From Hypericum androsaemum (taxonomy: Eukaryota > Streptophyta > Magnoliopsida > Malpighiales > Hypericaceae): DNA of 64,000 bases. Positions 9,640-20,108 of this stretch are shown one piece after another (position 1 is the stretch's first letter; the number at the start of each line of letters is the position of its first letter). The translations under genes and the position numbers were made by a program. The stretch covers positions 10,928,308 to 10,992,307 of the forward strand of contig OZ023184.1 in the NCBI GenBank assembly GCA_963995505.1. Direction: 5' to 3'. A model generated the notes under the pieces. It was not told where the DNA came from. It did no database searches and worked only from the letters and a program-made list of their open reading frames with translations.

Positions 9640-11688
9640 CCTTTTCTTTCCTTATCTTGCCATAGATTGCCTTTTCCTGCCTTTTCTTGCCTTATCTTGC
9701 CTTTTCTTCCCTTATCATGCCTCATCTTGCCTTTTCTTTCCTTGTCTTACTTTTTACTTTCTTTTTCTTGCCTTTCTTTCCTTTTCTTTCCTTTTCTTGC
9801 CTTATCTTGCCTTTTCTTACCATATCTTGCCTTATCTTACATTTTCGTGCCTTATATTGCCTTTTTCTTGCCTTTTCTTGTCTTATCTTGCCTTTTCAAT
9901 GCATTTTCTAACCTTTTCTTTCCTTATCTTGCACTTTCCGTGCATTTTCTTGCCTTTTCTTGCCTTTTCCTTGCCTTTTCTTGCCTTATCTTGCCTTTTC
10001 TTGCCTTATCTTGCCTTTTCTTTCCTTTTCTTTACTTATCTTGACTTTTTCTTGCCTTTTCTTTACTTTTCCCTCCTTTTCTTGCCTTTTCTTACATTAT
10101 CTTCCCTGTTCGTGCCTTTTCTTGCGTTTTCCTTGCCTTTTCTTGCCTTATCTTTCCTTTTCTTGCCTTATCTTTCGTTTTCTTACCTTATCTTGCCTGA
10201 TCTTGCCTTATCCTGCCTTTTCTTGCCTTTTCTTTCCTTTTCCCTCCTTTTAACACCTTTTGGTTCATTATCTTATCTTTTCGTGCATTTTCTTGCCTTT
10301 TCCTTGCCTTTTCTTGCCTTATCATTTCTTTTCTTGCCTTATCTTGCCTCATCTAGCCTTTTATTGCATTTTCTTGCCTTAACTTGCCATTTTCTTTGCT
10401 TATCTTATCTTTTCCTTGCCTTTTCTTACCATTTCTTTTCTTTTCTTGCCTTTTCTTGCCTTTTCATCCCTTTTTGTGTCATTTTCTTGCCTTTTCTTCA
10501 CTTATCATTCCTTTTCTTGCCCTATCTTACCTTTCTTGCCTTATCATGCCTTTTCTTTCCTCATCTTGACGTTTCCTTGCCTTTTCTTTCCTTTCCTTGC
10601 CTTTTCTTGCATTATTTTACCTTTTCTTACCTTTTCCTTGCCTTTTCTTGTATTATCTTGTCCTTTCTTCTCTTATCATGTCTTATCTTTGCTCATCTTG
10701 CCTTTGCCTGGCCTTTTCTTTCCTTATCTTGCCTTTTTCTTATCTTTTTTTGCCTTATCATGCGTTTTCTTCCCTTATGTTTCTTTTTCATTCCTTATCT
10801 TGCCTTTTCCTTGCCTTTTCTTTCCTTTTCTTGCCTTTTCCTTGTCTTTTCTTGCCTTATCATGCCTTTTTTTCTCTATCGCGCCTTTTCCTTACCTTTT
10901 CTTGCCGTTTGTTACTTTTTCTTGCATTTTATTCCCTAATGTTGTCTTTTCTTGCCCTTTCTTGCCTTTTCTTACCTTATTTTGCCTTATCTTTCCTTTT
11001 CTTGCCATATCCTGCCTTATCTTACCTTTTTGTGCCTTATCTTGCAAATTCCTTGCCTTTTCTAGCATTATCTTGCCTTTTCCTTGCCTTTTCTTGCCTA
11101 ATCTTTCCTTTTCTGACCTTTTCTTTCCTTATCTTGCACTTTCCTTGCTTTTTCTTGCCTTTTCTTGCCTTATCTTGCCTTTTCTTGCCTTTTCTTTCCT
11201 TTTACCTCCCTTTCTTGAATTTTCTTGCCTCATCTTCCGTTTTCGTGCCTTTTCTTGCCTATTGCTTGCCTCTTCTTGCCTCATCATTCCTTTTCTTGCC
11301 TTATCTTGCCATTTCTTGACTTATCTTGCCTGATCTAGCCTTTCCTTGCCTTTTCTTGTCTGATCTTGCCTTTTCTTGAATTTTCTTTCCTTATCTTGTC
11401 TTTTCCTTTCGTTTTCTTACCATTTCTTTTCTTTTCTTTTTTGCCTTTTCTTGCATTTTTTTGCCTTTTCGTGCCTTTTTGTGCTGTTTTCTTGCCTTTT
11501 CTTGCCTTATCGTTCCTTTTCATGCCTTATCCTGCCTTTTCTTGCCTTATCATGCATTTTCTTTCCTTATCTTGACATTTCCTTGCCTTTTCTTTCCTTT
11601 CCATGCCTTTTCTTGCATTATGTTGCCTTTTCTTACCTTTTCCTTGCCTTTTCTCTCCTTATCTTATCTTTCCTTTTCCTTGTCTTTT
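9640..11688 (+). repeat. Satellite S1: ~10-bp pyrimidine-rich tandem repeat
   Basis: About 2 kb of degenerate 10-11-bp units, mainly TTTTCTTGCC, TTATCTTGCC and TTTTCCTTGCC. Longer blocks recur: the stretch from about 10416 is repeated from about 11415 and again in S2 near 23900, including a distinctive CCTTTTTGTG block. This suggests higher-order units of roughly 1 kb. All three plus frames are largely stop-free and give F/L/S/C/P/Y-rich pseudo-proteins (one of 380 codons at 9797-10939), which I do not regard as genes. The last five bases (CTTTT, 11684-11688) form the left A2 target duplication. Confidence 0.93.
11684..11688. repeat. A2 target-site duplication, left copy
   Basis: CTTTT immediately before the A2 5' LTR; the same five bases follow its 3' LTR at 23195-23199. 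Confidence 0.88.
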
Positions 11689-12499
11689 TGATGTGAGACC
11701 ATCCAACAACGAGCATGGAGCATTGCGTGTTCCAATTGGGCCGATTACAAGAGCACGGGCCAAGAAGCTTCAAGCTGAACTGAATGGATTTATTGAAGGC
11801 ATTCGGACTCAAGTTGAATCAAGCAAGCCCAAGGACGACCTAGAAGGCCATGTTAAGCCCATACACGTTATTGGTGCTATTTTAGAAGCCTAGCATGCGC
11901 AAGATTCTTTTGGATGCATGCAAACAGAATTTCAGCTTATCTTGGACATGCATCCCTAAATTTTAGGAACTTCTTTTCCTATGTTTTAGGACGTGATATT
12001 TACTAGATATTCTAGTATCTATCTTAGTTTAGTTTGTTTTTCCTACTTAGTGAATAATTAGGCTAGAATCCCTTTTATTTAGGAAGGTGAGTTTTGGCCA
12101 GCTTTGAACTCCTTATTTGGAGTTAGTTTTTGTTTAGGAATGTTTGAGACTTTTGGGGCCTATATAAAGGGACTCCTAGCAATAAAAACGTGGACAACCT
12201 TTTATTCATTCAGAATATACTTAGCTATTGCTAGTTTGTGAGTTTTGATACTCATTGTGTGTTCTTGGTTAGGCTAGTGCGTCGCTTAGCTAGGGCAACG
12301 TATTTCACTTATCAAACAGATTATCCACCTCTGTTTGTGGCGTGATTCGACTTAAGGACTTGGGTTCTTGACTTCCATTGATCGGGTTGCGGTGAGACAT
12401 CACCAAGGTTCGTGCATTGCGTAGTTGGAGTTGGAGTCTTTCTCATCCATCAAGTAGCAGCGGTCCGTTCGTGTGGAATTCCCAGCGAGTTTTACATCA
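11689..12499 (+). repeat. A2 5' LTR (811 bp)
   Basis: TGATGTGAGACC...TTTTACATCA. It carries the same Pol C-terminal coding stretch as the 3' LTR (untranslated here) and ends three bases before the PBS. Confidence 0.95.
12161..12186 (+). promoter_or_regulatory. A2 5' LTR TATA box and AATAAA
   Basis: TATATAAA at 12161-12168 and AATAAA at 12181-12186. In the 5' LTR this is the likely promoter of the genomic RNA. The poly(A) signal lies close downstream, so R is probably short. Confidence 0.65.
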
Positions 12500-12501
12500 T
12501 T

Positions 12502-12513
12502 TGGTATCAGAGC
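12502..12513 (+). other. A2 primer-binding site
   Basis: TGGTATCAGAGC, complementary to the plant initiator tRNA-Met 3' end. Confidence 0.92.
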
Positions 12514-13095
12514 TACGGCTTGCTACTACCTTTAATTTCGTTTTACTAAGTTCAGCTTACAATTCGTCTTTGTTTTGTTGCCGAACTTGAGTAGAGTTTG
12601 TTTGGTTGCATTCGGTTGAGACAAGAGAGAAAAGAAAGAGAGCGAATACAATCAGAAAAGAAAAAAAAAGAAAAGAAAAGAAAGAAAAGGGAAAAGAAAA
12701 GAAAGGAAAGAAAGAAAAGAGAGAGTACGCACCAAACAGGAATTGCAAGACTAAATAGGCATTCGCAAGAAAGAGGAAGCGCCTAGGGCAAGGAGAAACG
12801 TGCAAGACCAAAGAGGGAGACCAAGTAGAGCCTTCTAAACGCAAGAAAACAAGCGGATAACATTCTGTTTGTTTGGTGAAATTTGTAGTTCAAGCAAAGG
12901 CGGTGCTAGCTTTAGTAAGAACATACAAGTATCACGAGTGGAAAAAGGCAAGAGTGTGTGAGCTCATTAGAGAGAAAAGCCTAATATTTGAGCGCAAACA
13001 CGAGGGAACTTGAGTGCACCTTACATTGGGAGAAACACGTAAGGGAGTGAACTTGTGAGGCCATATTTTTTTTACTAACCAAGTTTTCTTGCAGC
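12514..13095 (+). other. A2 leader with purine tract and candidate mini-intron
   Basis: Non-coding leader with an AG-rich tract (about 12655-12725). It ends with a 56-nt block, 13039-13094, running from GTAAGGGAGTG through TACTAACC to TTTTCTTGCAG. The gag ATG follows one base later. The block looks like a small intron or at least a splice acceptor. Confidence 0.55.
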
Positions 13096-15493
13096 ATGTG
13101 TCACGAAGGCGAGGGAGAAAAGGAGGGAACCTTGGCCCAAGTTGACATTAAGTTGCTCACGGAGGCTCTAACAAGGAATTTCCAACGCATGATGCAAGCT
13201 GAAATTGAGCCTATACGCGAACAAATGAGTGCAATGGAGCGAGCTAGCACAAGTCATGCACCAAGAAGGAGAGCACCAAAAGAGTCAAGTGGAGAAGATT
13301 CTGACCATGAAGAAGATGCAAGATCCACAAGGAACTATAGGAGGGCGAGAGTTGAACAACCCATACGAGGCGAAATTCATGCACGTAGAGGGAGAGCGCC
13401 TATAGAAGCATGTGGAGAAGAATCTGACCATGACGAAGATGCAAGATCCACAAGGAACTATTGGAGGCCGAGAGTTGAACGCCATCCTAGGGAGGCAAGG
13501 CGAAGAGAGGATGACAACATAGGAAGCATTAAACTAAAAATACCTACCTTTGCTGGTCGTTCTGATCCGGAAGCTTACTTGGAGTGGGAGAAGAAAATTG
13601 AATTTGTGTTTGATTGCCACAATCATTCCGAAGCAAAGAAGGTAAAACTTGCCATCACTGAGTTTACTGATTATGCTATAACTTGGTGGGATCAACTTGT
13701 GACAAGCAGGAGGCGTAATGGAGAGCGCCCTATATCTACTTGGGAGGGAATGAAAGTGGTGATGCGGAAGAGGTTTGTTCCAAGTCATTACTATAGGGAG
13801 CTATACAAGAAGTTACAAGGCATGAGGCAAGGGAGCTTGAGTGTGGAGGAATTTTACAAGCAAATGGAGCTAGCCATGATAAGAGCTGATGTTGAGGAAG
13901 ATAGAGAAGCTACCATGGCAAGATTTCTGAATGGACTCAATTCTGAGATCCAAGACAAAGTAGAGTTGCAACACTATGTGGAGTTGGAGGACATGGTGCA
14001 CATGGCCACCAAGATTGAGAAGCAACTAAAGAGAGGAGGAGGAACAAGAGCTACATCAGGTTCTAATTGGAAGCCGAGTTATCCAAGGAAGTTTGACAAA
14101 CCACAGGCTACCAAAGAAGGGCAAAAATCCGAGAGTTCCAACACCAACTCTCAGAAGAAGGTGGAGGCCCCTCCCGCAAGAAACCGTGACATTAAGTGCT
14201 TTAAGTGTCAAGGAAGGGGTCATATATCTAGTCAATGCCCCAACAAGCAGATCATGGTGATTAGAGAAAATGGGGAGATTGAAACTGAAGGAGAGGAGTC
14301 GGAGCATGAAAGCCTACCCTCATTGGAGGATCTGTCCGAGGAGGAGTATCACGCACCCGGGGGACTTACCCTAGTCAGTAGGCGAGCCTTGAACTCCCAA
14401 GCCAAAGAAGAAGATGATGCAGCCCAAAGAGAAAACATCTTTCACACAAGGTGTTATGTTAAAGACAAAGTGTGTAGTGTCATCATTGATGGAGGGAGTT
14501 GTGCTAATGTAGCAAGTACCACTATGGTTGAGAAGCTAGGGTTGCGCACTGAAAAACACCCTAAACCATACAAGCTACAATGGCTGAATGATAGTGGAGA
14601 AGTGAGAGTGATGAAGCAAGTATTAGTGGCCTTTCGCATTGGCAATTATGAAGATGAGGTGTTATGTGACTTGGTACCAATGCAAGCGGGTCACCTACTG
14701 TTGGGAAGGCCATGGCAGTTTGATAGAAGAGTAACTCATAATGGCTACACCAACAAGTACTCGTTCATACTCAAGAAGCGGTTGATCACCTTAGCACCCT
14801 TGGCACCATCACAAGTCTGTGAGGATCAAAGGAAGTTGCAAATTGAATGTGATGAAAAGAAAAGGAGTGATCAAAAGAAAAAAATTGAGAGGAGAGAAGA
14901 AGCCGAAAAACAGAAAGAAAAAATGGCCAAAAGAGAGGAAATACTTGAGAGAACAAAAGAAGCCGGAAAAACAGAAATAAAGTCGGCCATTGAGAGAAAA
15001 TCCGAGGGATGGAAAAGAAACTACTATGTGAGAGCAAGTGAGATTAAGCAAGCTTGTTTTGAAAAACAGTCTATGATCTTACTTCGGTATAGGGAGACAC
15101 TTTTGGTTGCTAACGAGCTTGAGCCACATTTGCCAAGCATGGTTAAATCTCTTTTACAGGATTTTGAGGATGTATTCCCCAATGAGCTACCACCAGGTTT
15201 GCCACCAATAAGGGGAATTGAACATCAGATTGACTTCGTTCCGGGAGCATCAATTCCAAACCGACCAACTTATAGAAGCAATCCGGAGGAGACGAAAGAA
15301 CTTGAGAAGCAAGTCAATGAACTTTTGGAGAAAGGGTACGTGAGAGAGAGCATGAGTCCATGCGCTGTTCCGGTCTTACTTGTGCCAAAGAAAGATGGAT
15401 CATGGAGGATGTGTGTTGATTGTCGCGCTGTCAACAACATTACGGTAAAATATCGTCACCCTATTCCTCGTTTAGATGACATGTTGGATGAGT
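13096..15493 (+). CDS. A2 polyprotein, first part (Gag-PR-start of RT)
   Basis: The start MCHEGEGEKEG lies directly after the conserved acceptor-like block. Order: N-terminal helical segment; arginine/acidic linker containing a 41-codon imperfect tandem duplication (offset 123 nt, ~13265 and ~13388; each copy has DARSTRNY); Gag capsid core ([23 protein letters not shown]); zinc knuckle [14 protein letters not shown] at 14197-14238; protease DGGS from 14488; charged K/E linker; RT up to RLDDMLDE. D1 interrupts the next codon. The open frame seen past 15493 (LM-stop) is insertion sequence. The second part is at 20109-22588. Confidence 0.93.
15489..15493. repeat. D1 target-site duplication, left copy
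   Basis: TGAGT, repeated at 20104-20108 after the other end of D1. Together they delimit the insertion in the RT region of A2. Confidence 0.85.
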
Positions 15494-16008
15494 TAATGTA
15501 GCACAGCGGAATTGACTTGTGTGTTTGTGAATTTCTGGAACGAACTCAAGGAAAGAGTTACAACAATCACCAACTTTCGTAGGGTGATTGAGGCTTGCCT
15601 ATTGCTAGGCGGCCAATCAATGGCGAAAAGAACAACAAGCACAAAACGTGCTCCTCCTTGCCTTAGCAAATTCAGAATATTCTAGATTAATCCAACATGT
15701 CATTTCCTTCTTTGTGATGCTCAATTTAAACGAGCTAAATTCCAGCCAGAAATTAAGGCTCCAGCTGTTACAATCTTTTCCCTTCCCACGTCCATATTAG
15801 GACAGCCATAACTATCATTAACACGCCTCATTATTAGTTGCTAAACCCCCTTTAACAACAGAAGGAAAGAAAACGAAACATGTCCTAATTATTACAATCC
15901 AGATTCGGAAATAAAAGCAACCATTAAGTAACCGACTTGAGGATCCCATGCAGCTCATGCACACCCGTGTGCTCGTCCTTGTACCTTGATTTGGGACGTC
16001 CTACGTCA
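15494..16008 (-). repeat. D1 3' LTR (515 bp)
   Basis: On the minus strand it begins TGACGTAGGACG and ends GCTACATTA, i.e. TG...TA termini, as in H1 and J1. Confidence 0.9.
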
Positions 16009-16183
16009 GCCTCCCCTTCTTAAAATTGGACTCGTCTCGAGTCGCTAGTCGTGAAGGCAAAGGCAAGGGATTGTAGTATGGTGTCAAATCGGCCACATTA
16101 AAAGTTTTGGAGATGTCAAACTCGTCCGGCAAATCGATCACATACGCATTGTCATTCACCCTTCTTAGCACTTTGTAGGGTCC
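16001..16183 (-). pseudogene. D1 Pol C-terminal remnant (GPY/F module)
   Basis: A 60-codon open stretch in a different frame from the upstream part. It reads [19 protein letters not shown], then [13 protein letters not shown], then PSRLATRDESNFKKGRLT, and stops two codons into the LTR. It corresponds to the post-integrase module of F1 and J1. The integrase deletion shifted the frame, so this part would not be translated as a fusion. Confidence 0.8.
16009..16021 (-). other. D1 polypurine tract
   Basis: Minus-strand AAGAAGGGGAGGC abutting the 3' LTR. Confidence 0.82.
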
Positions 16184-19100
16184 AAATCTTCTTCATAGAG
16201 CTCGCGAAGGCTCTCAAAAGCCGTGATCTCACTCTTAAGCTCCGTGAGCAATAAGACCCTCCTACTAAGTGCATCAGCAACCAGGTTGGTCTTACCACTC
16301 TTGTGCGCAATCTTGAAAGGAAAACGTTGCAAATAAGTTGACCACCTCGCATGCATATGGCTTGCCAATCGTGTTTGATCATTCAGAAACTTCAAAGGAC
16401 GATGATCCGTGTACAAAACAAACTCCTTGCCCACCAGGTAGTGCTCCCATGTTTTCAATGCTCTAAACACAGCGTAGAACTCCTTTTCATAGGTGCTCCA
16501 AGTCTGCCTGTGCTCGCTGAGTTTTTCACTGAAATAAGCAATAGGCCTCTTCTCTTGACTAAGAACAGCGCCTATGCCAACTCCGGAAGCATCCACTTCT
16601 ACTTCAAATAGCTTGCCAAAATCAGGAAGAGCCAGAACTGGTGCGGAGCTTAATTGTTCTTTCAAGGTAGCAAAAGCTTTGTCTACTTCTTCACTCCATT
16701 CAAAAGGCACTCCCTTCTTAAGCAATGATGTAATAGGGGCAGCGATCACACTAAACCCACGTATGAAACGCCTATAAAATGAAGCCAAGCCAAGGAAACT
16801 TCTTACTTGCGAGACACTTTTTGGCCGAGGCCAGGCTTGAATTGCTTCCACCTTTGCTTGATCAGCTCGTACACCTTCTTTTCCAACGATAAATCCTAAG
16901 AACAGAAGCTCTTCTTGCCAAAATGTGCACTTGGCACGGTTTGCATACAGCTCATTCCTCCTCAGGGTGGCAAGGACTTCACGAAGGTGCTTGACATGAT
17001 CTTCTTTCGTCTTACTATACACCAGAATGTCATCAAAATAAACCACCACAAACTTATCAAGAAATGGTCGTAAAACTTGGTGCATCAGCCTCATAAACGT
17101 ACTAGGAGCATTTGTCAACCCGAATGGCATGACCAACCATTCGTACAGCCCCTCCTTGGTCTTAAAGGCCGTTTTCCACTCATCACCAGGCCTTATTCTA
17201 ATCTGATGGTAACCACTTTTTAAATCTATCTTAGAGAAAATAGTGGAACCACTCAGATTATCAAGCATATCTTCAAGTCTAGGGATAGGAAATCTATACC
17301 CCACTGTGATCTTGTTGATCGCTCTGCTGTCCACGCACATCCGCCAAGAGCCATCCTTTTTAGGAACTAACAAGGCAGGAACTCCACAAGGACTAAGGCT
17401 CTCACGTATTGATCCACGCTCCAGAAGCTCTTGCACTTGCAACTTTAAAACTTTGTGCTCTTCAGGACTCATTTTATAATGAGGTAAATTCGGGAGGGTG
17501 GCACCTGGAACAAGGTCAATGTTGTGCTGAATTTCACGCATAGGAGGTAGTCCCTTAGGCAGATCGGAGGAAAAGACATCCGCGAAGTCTCGTAGGAGCA
17601 CTTGGACTTCGTTTGGAAAGACTTCTTTGCTCCTTGTGTCTTGCTTCAGATTGTTGTCCAATAGAAGGACGTGGCATACTCCTGCCTCCTTTAGGGAGAG
17701 TTGGAATTCCTTGAACGAAGTCAGTAGCGTCACCATTTGCACAAGGTTGCTCCCCTTCTTGCCAAGATTTTTCGGTTTTCTTGGAAGCAACGTGAACTTC
17801 TGACCATTTTTAATCACTTCGTACGTGTTCTCCTCTCCCTTATGTACTGCCTTATTATCATACTCCCAAGGCCTCCCAAGCAGAATATTGCATGCATCCA
17901 TGCAAAGCACATCGCAAGTCACAACATCAGTGAATTTTCCAATGGAGATCGGCACTTGGCAACGTGAATCAACCCGAATACTTCCTCCAGATTGCACCCA
18001 CCCAATAGAGTAAGGAGCAGGATGTGGGGTGGTCTTCAATCCGAGTTTGTCCACCGTGCTTGCACTTATGAAGTTCTCCTGACTTCCTCCATCAACAATA
18101 ACATCACAAACTTCCTTTCCTACATGACATCTTGTGCGGAACAGGTTGTGACGCTGAGTTGCATCTTTTTTCTCCACGGACAAAACCAACTTCCTCATGA
18201 CTCCACAGTATTCCTCATTATCACCAAATTCGTCTTGTGACTCCTCCTCACTTTCCTCAACAGGTGCGCAAAAGAGAGCATCTTCCTGATCTCCTTCAGC
18301 CTCACACAATTGCACAAACTTTCTTTTCGGACACTCACTTGATCTGTGCCCTATTTCATTGCACTTGAAGCATTTTATTCGCGAAGAACCCTCAGCAACC
18401 TCCTTGCCTTTCCTCTGAACTTGCTCGGTATTAGAAAGGGCTGGCCTGGGCCGAGGCACAACTCTTGCATCTCCAGTTGGCGTGGGGTTCTTCTCTGGTC
18501 CACGAGCAAAATTTGAAGTCTGGCCAGGGGTGTAACGATTGCCAACCACTCTCTTCTTCTTTAGGGCAGCTCCAATCTTGCGTGCCTTGTTGCACACATC
18601 TTGGAAGTACAGGAACGTGTCAAACTCCATACGACTCTTCACTTCATAGTGCAAGCCGTCAATGAACCTCGCAATCATTTGATCCTCATGTTCTTCCACA
18701 TCATTCCGGGCAGCCAATCTCATAAATTCAGTAATATACTCATCAACAGACTTGTTACCTTGCGTGCAAGACAAGAATTGGGAGAACAAGGTCTGATGAT
18801 AGTCTACGGGCAGAAATCTTTCCCTAAGTGCTTGCTCCATGGTTGGCCAATCACGAATAGGTAGATCACCTCTCCTTCTGCGAGATTCTTGCTCCTTACG
18901 CCACCACACCGCAGCACCAGATTCTAGCTTGAAAGCAACGTAGCTTACTTTTTGTTCTTCCGTGAGCTCCATACAATCAAAGTACTTCTCTACGGAGTCA
19001 AGCCAATTCAGAAAGGCTTCCACGTCGGCCTCCCCATAAAACTTCTCAATGTTCATTTTAAACGGACGATCTATCCTCCTAACATAATCATCTCCACGAT

Positions 19101-19414
19101 CATCCATTCTATACGCCTCCCTCCTAGGGCCACGGCCAGCATCACCTCGGCCTCCATCTCCTCTCCCACGTCCTCTCAACCCACGTACAGCCCTTCCTCC
19201 CCTCCTCACATCCAACGTAGCATCAGATTCTACATCCCCATCTTCATCAAGATCTAAAGGCGGATTACGTACCACTGGAGGGGGGGGGGGGGGGGGGTGC
19301 TGGAGGTTGCACCACCAAATTAGCAAGCTGCGTGCGGATCTCCAAGATGGCAGCCTCCAAGGTGGCAAATCTTTGACGTAGATCCGGATTCTGGTTGTCC
19401 ATGGGGTCGGCCAT
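16165..19414 (-). pseudogene. D1 Gag-PR-RT-RNase H polyprotein, frameshifted, no integrase
   Basis: The family start is the ATG at 19414 (MADPMDNQNPDLRQRF), in the position of F1 MADPNDIPRPDMNQRF. After ~40 codons a G18 run (plus strand) shifts the frame. The main frame then continues: RG-rich linker; Gag core (FLNWLDSVEKYFDCMEL, AAVWWRKEQE, RFLPVDYHQTL); zinc knuckle CFKCNEIGHRSSEC; protease IVDGGSQENFIS; RT with [13 protein letters not shown] and YFDD; RNase H ([28 protein letters not shown]); then DPTKC-stop, where the integrase deletion begins. The longer open frame beginning at 19458 has no family support upstream of the G run. Confidence 0.87.
19280..19297 (+). repeat. G18 homopolymer in D1 gag
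   Basis: Eighteen consecutive Gs (proline codons on the minus strand, PAPPPPP). The natural gag start is in a different frame from the rest, so a length change here breaks the ORF. It may be a slippage mutation or an assembly error. Confidence 0.9.
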
Positions 19415-19573
19415 AGTGCATCGGATTCTGGTGGAGCTTGGTTTGGAATTAGAGGCACGGATCAGGGGATCGCGAAACCTTGTGGATCGGCTCGTAGGTA
19501 GGGTCTCTCACAACTCGCTGTGGTGATAGCGTTCACTCAAGATCAATGTAGAAACTGATCTGATCGTAATCTA

Positions 19574-19586
19574 GGCTCTGATACCA
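19574..19586 (-). other. D1 primer-binding site
   Basis: Minus-strand TGGTATCAGAGCC, separated by GG from the LTR end. A short leader (19573-19415) follows. Confidence 0.88.
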
Positions 19587-19588
19587 CC

Positions 19589-20103
19589 TAATGTAGCACA
19601 GCGGAATTGACTTGTGTGTTTGTGAATTTCTGGAACGAACTCAAGGAAAGAGTTACAACAATCACCAACTTTCGTAGGGTGATTGAGGCTTGCCTATTGC
19701 TAGGCGGCCAATCAATGGCGAAAAGAACAACAAGCACAAAACGTGCTCCTCCTTGCCTTAGCAAATTCAGAATATTCTAGATTAATCCAACATGTCATTT
19801 CCTTCTTTGTGATGCTCAATTTAAACGAGCTAAATTCCAGCCAGAAATTAAGGCTCCAGCTGTTACAATCTTTTCCCTTCCCACGTCCATATTAGGACAG
19901 CCATAACTATCATTAACACGCCTCATTATTAGTTGGTAAACCCCCTTTAACAACAGAAGGAAAGAAAACGAAACATGTCCTAATTATTACAATCCAGATT
20001 CGGAAATAAAAGCAACCATTAAGTAACCGACTTGAGGATCCCATGCAGCTCATGCACACCCGTGTGCTCGTCCTTGTACCTTGATTTGGGACGTCCTACG
20101 TCA
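19589..20103 (-). repeat. D1 5' LTR (515 bp)
   Basis: Copy of 15494-16008 with one visible substitution. Confidence 0.92.
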
Positions 20104-20108
20104 TGAGT

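Larger units (their letters stand above)
15494..20103 (-). mobile_element. D1: Family 2 element with integrase deleted, nested in A2
   Basis: Two 515-bp LTRs, with one difference that I can see (GTTGCTAAA versus GTTGGTAAA), a PBS, a polypurine tract and TSD TGAGT. Gag, protease, RT and RNase H are present. The whole zinc-finger/integrase region is missing: RELYEEDLD joins directly to the GPY/F module. The near-identical LTRs indicate a recent insertion. Without integrase it would have needed help in trans, unless the deletion happened after insertion. Confidence 0.93.

Noticed and set aside
9604..11333. Long plus-strand open frames (up to 380 codons) encoding F/L/S/C/P/Y-rich, membrane-like proteins
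   Set aside because: They are translations of the 10-bp satellite, open in several overlapping frames at once, and recur in S2 and S3. No start context or domain.
9640..11688. CRISPR-like array of short repeats
   Set aside because: Units are contiguous with no unique spacers, and the context is a plant genome.
9640..11688. Telomere or interstitial telomeric repeat
   Set aside because: The unit TTTTCTTGCC is not the plant TTTAGGG-type repeat and is degenerate.
12502..12513. tRNA-like sequence TGGTATCAGAGC, many copies
   Set aside because: Only the 3' end of tRNA-Met is matched, and always two or three bases after an LTR, so these are primer-binding sites rather than tRNA genes.
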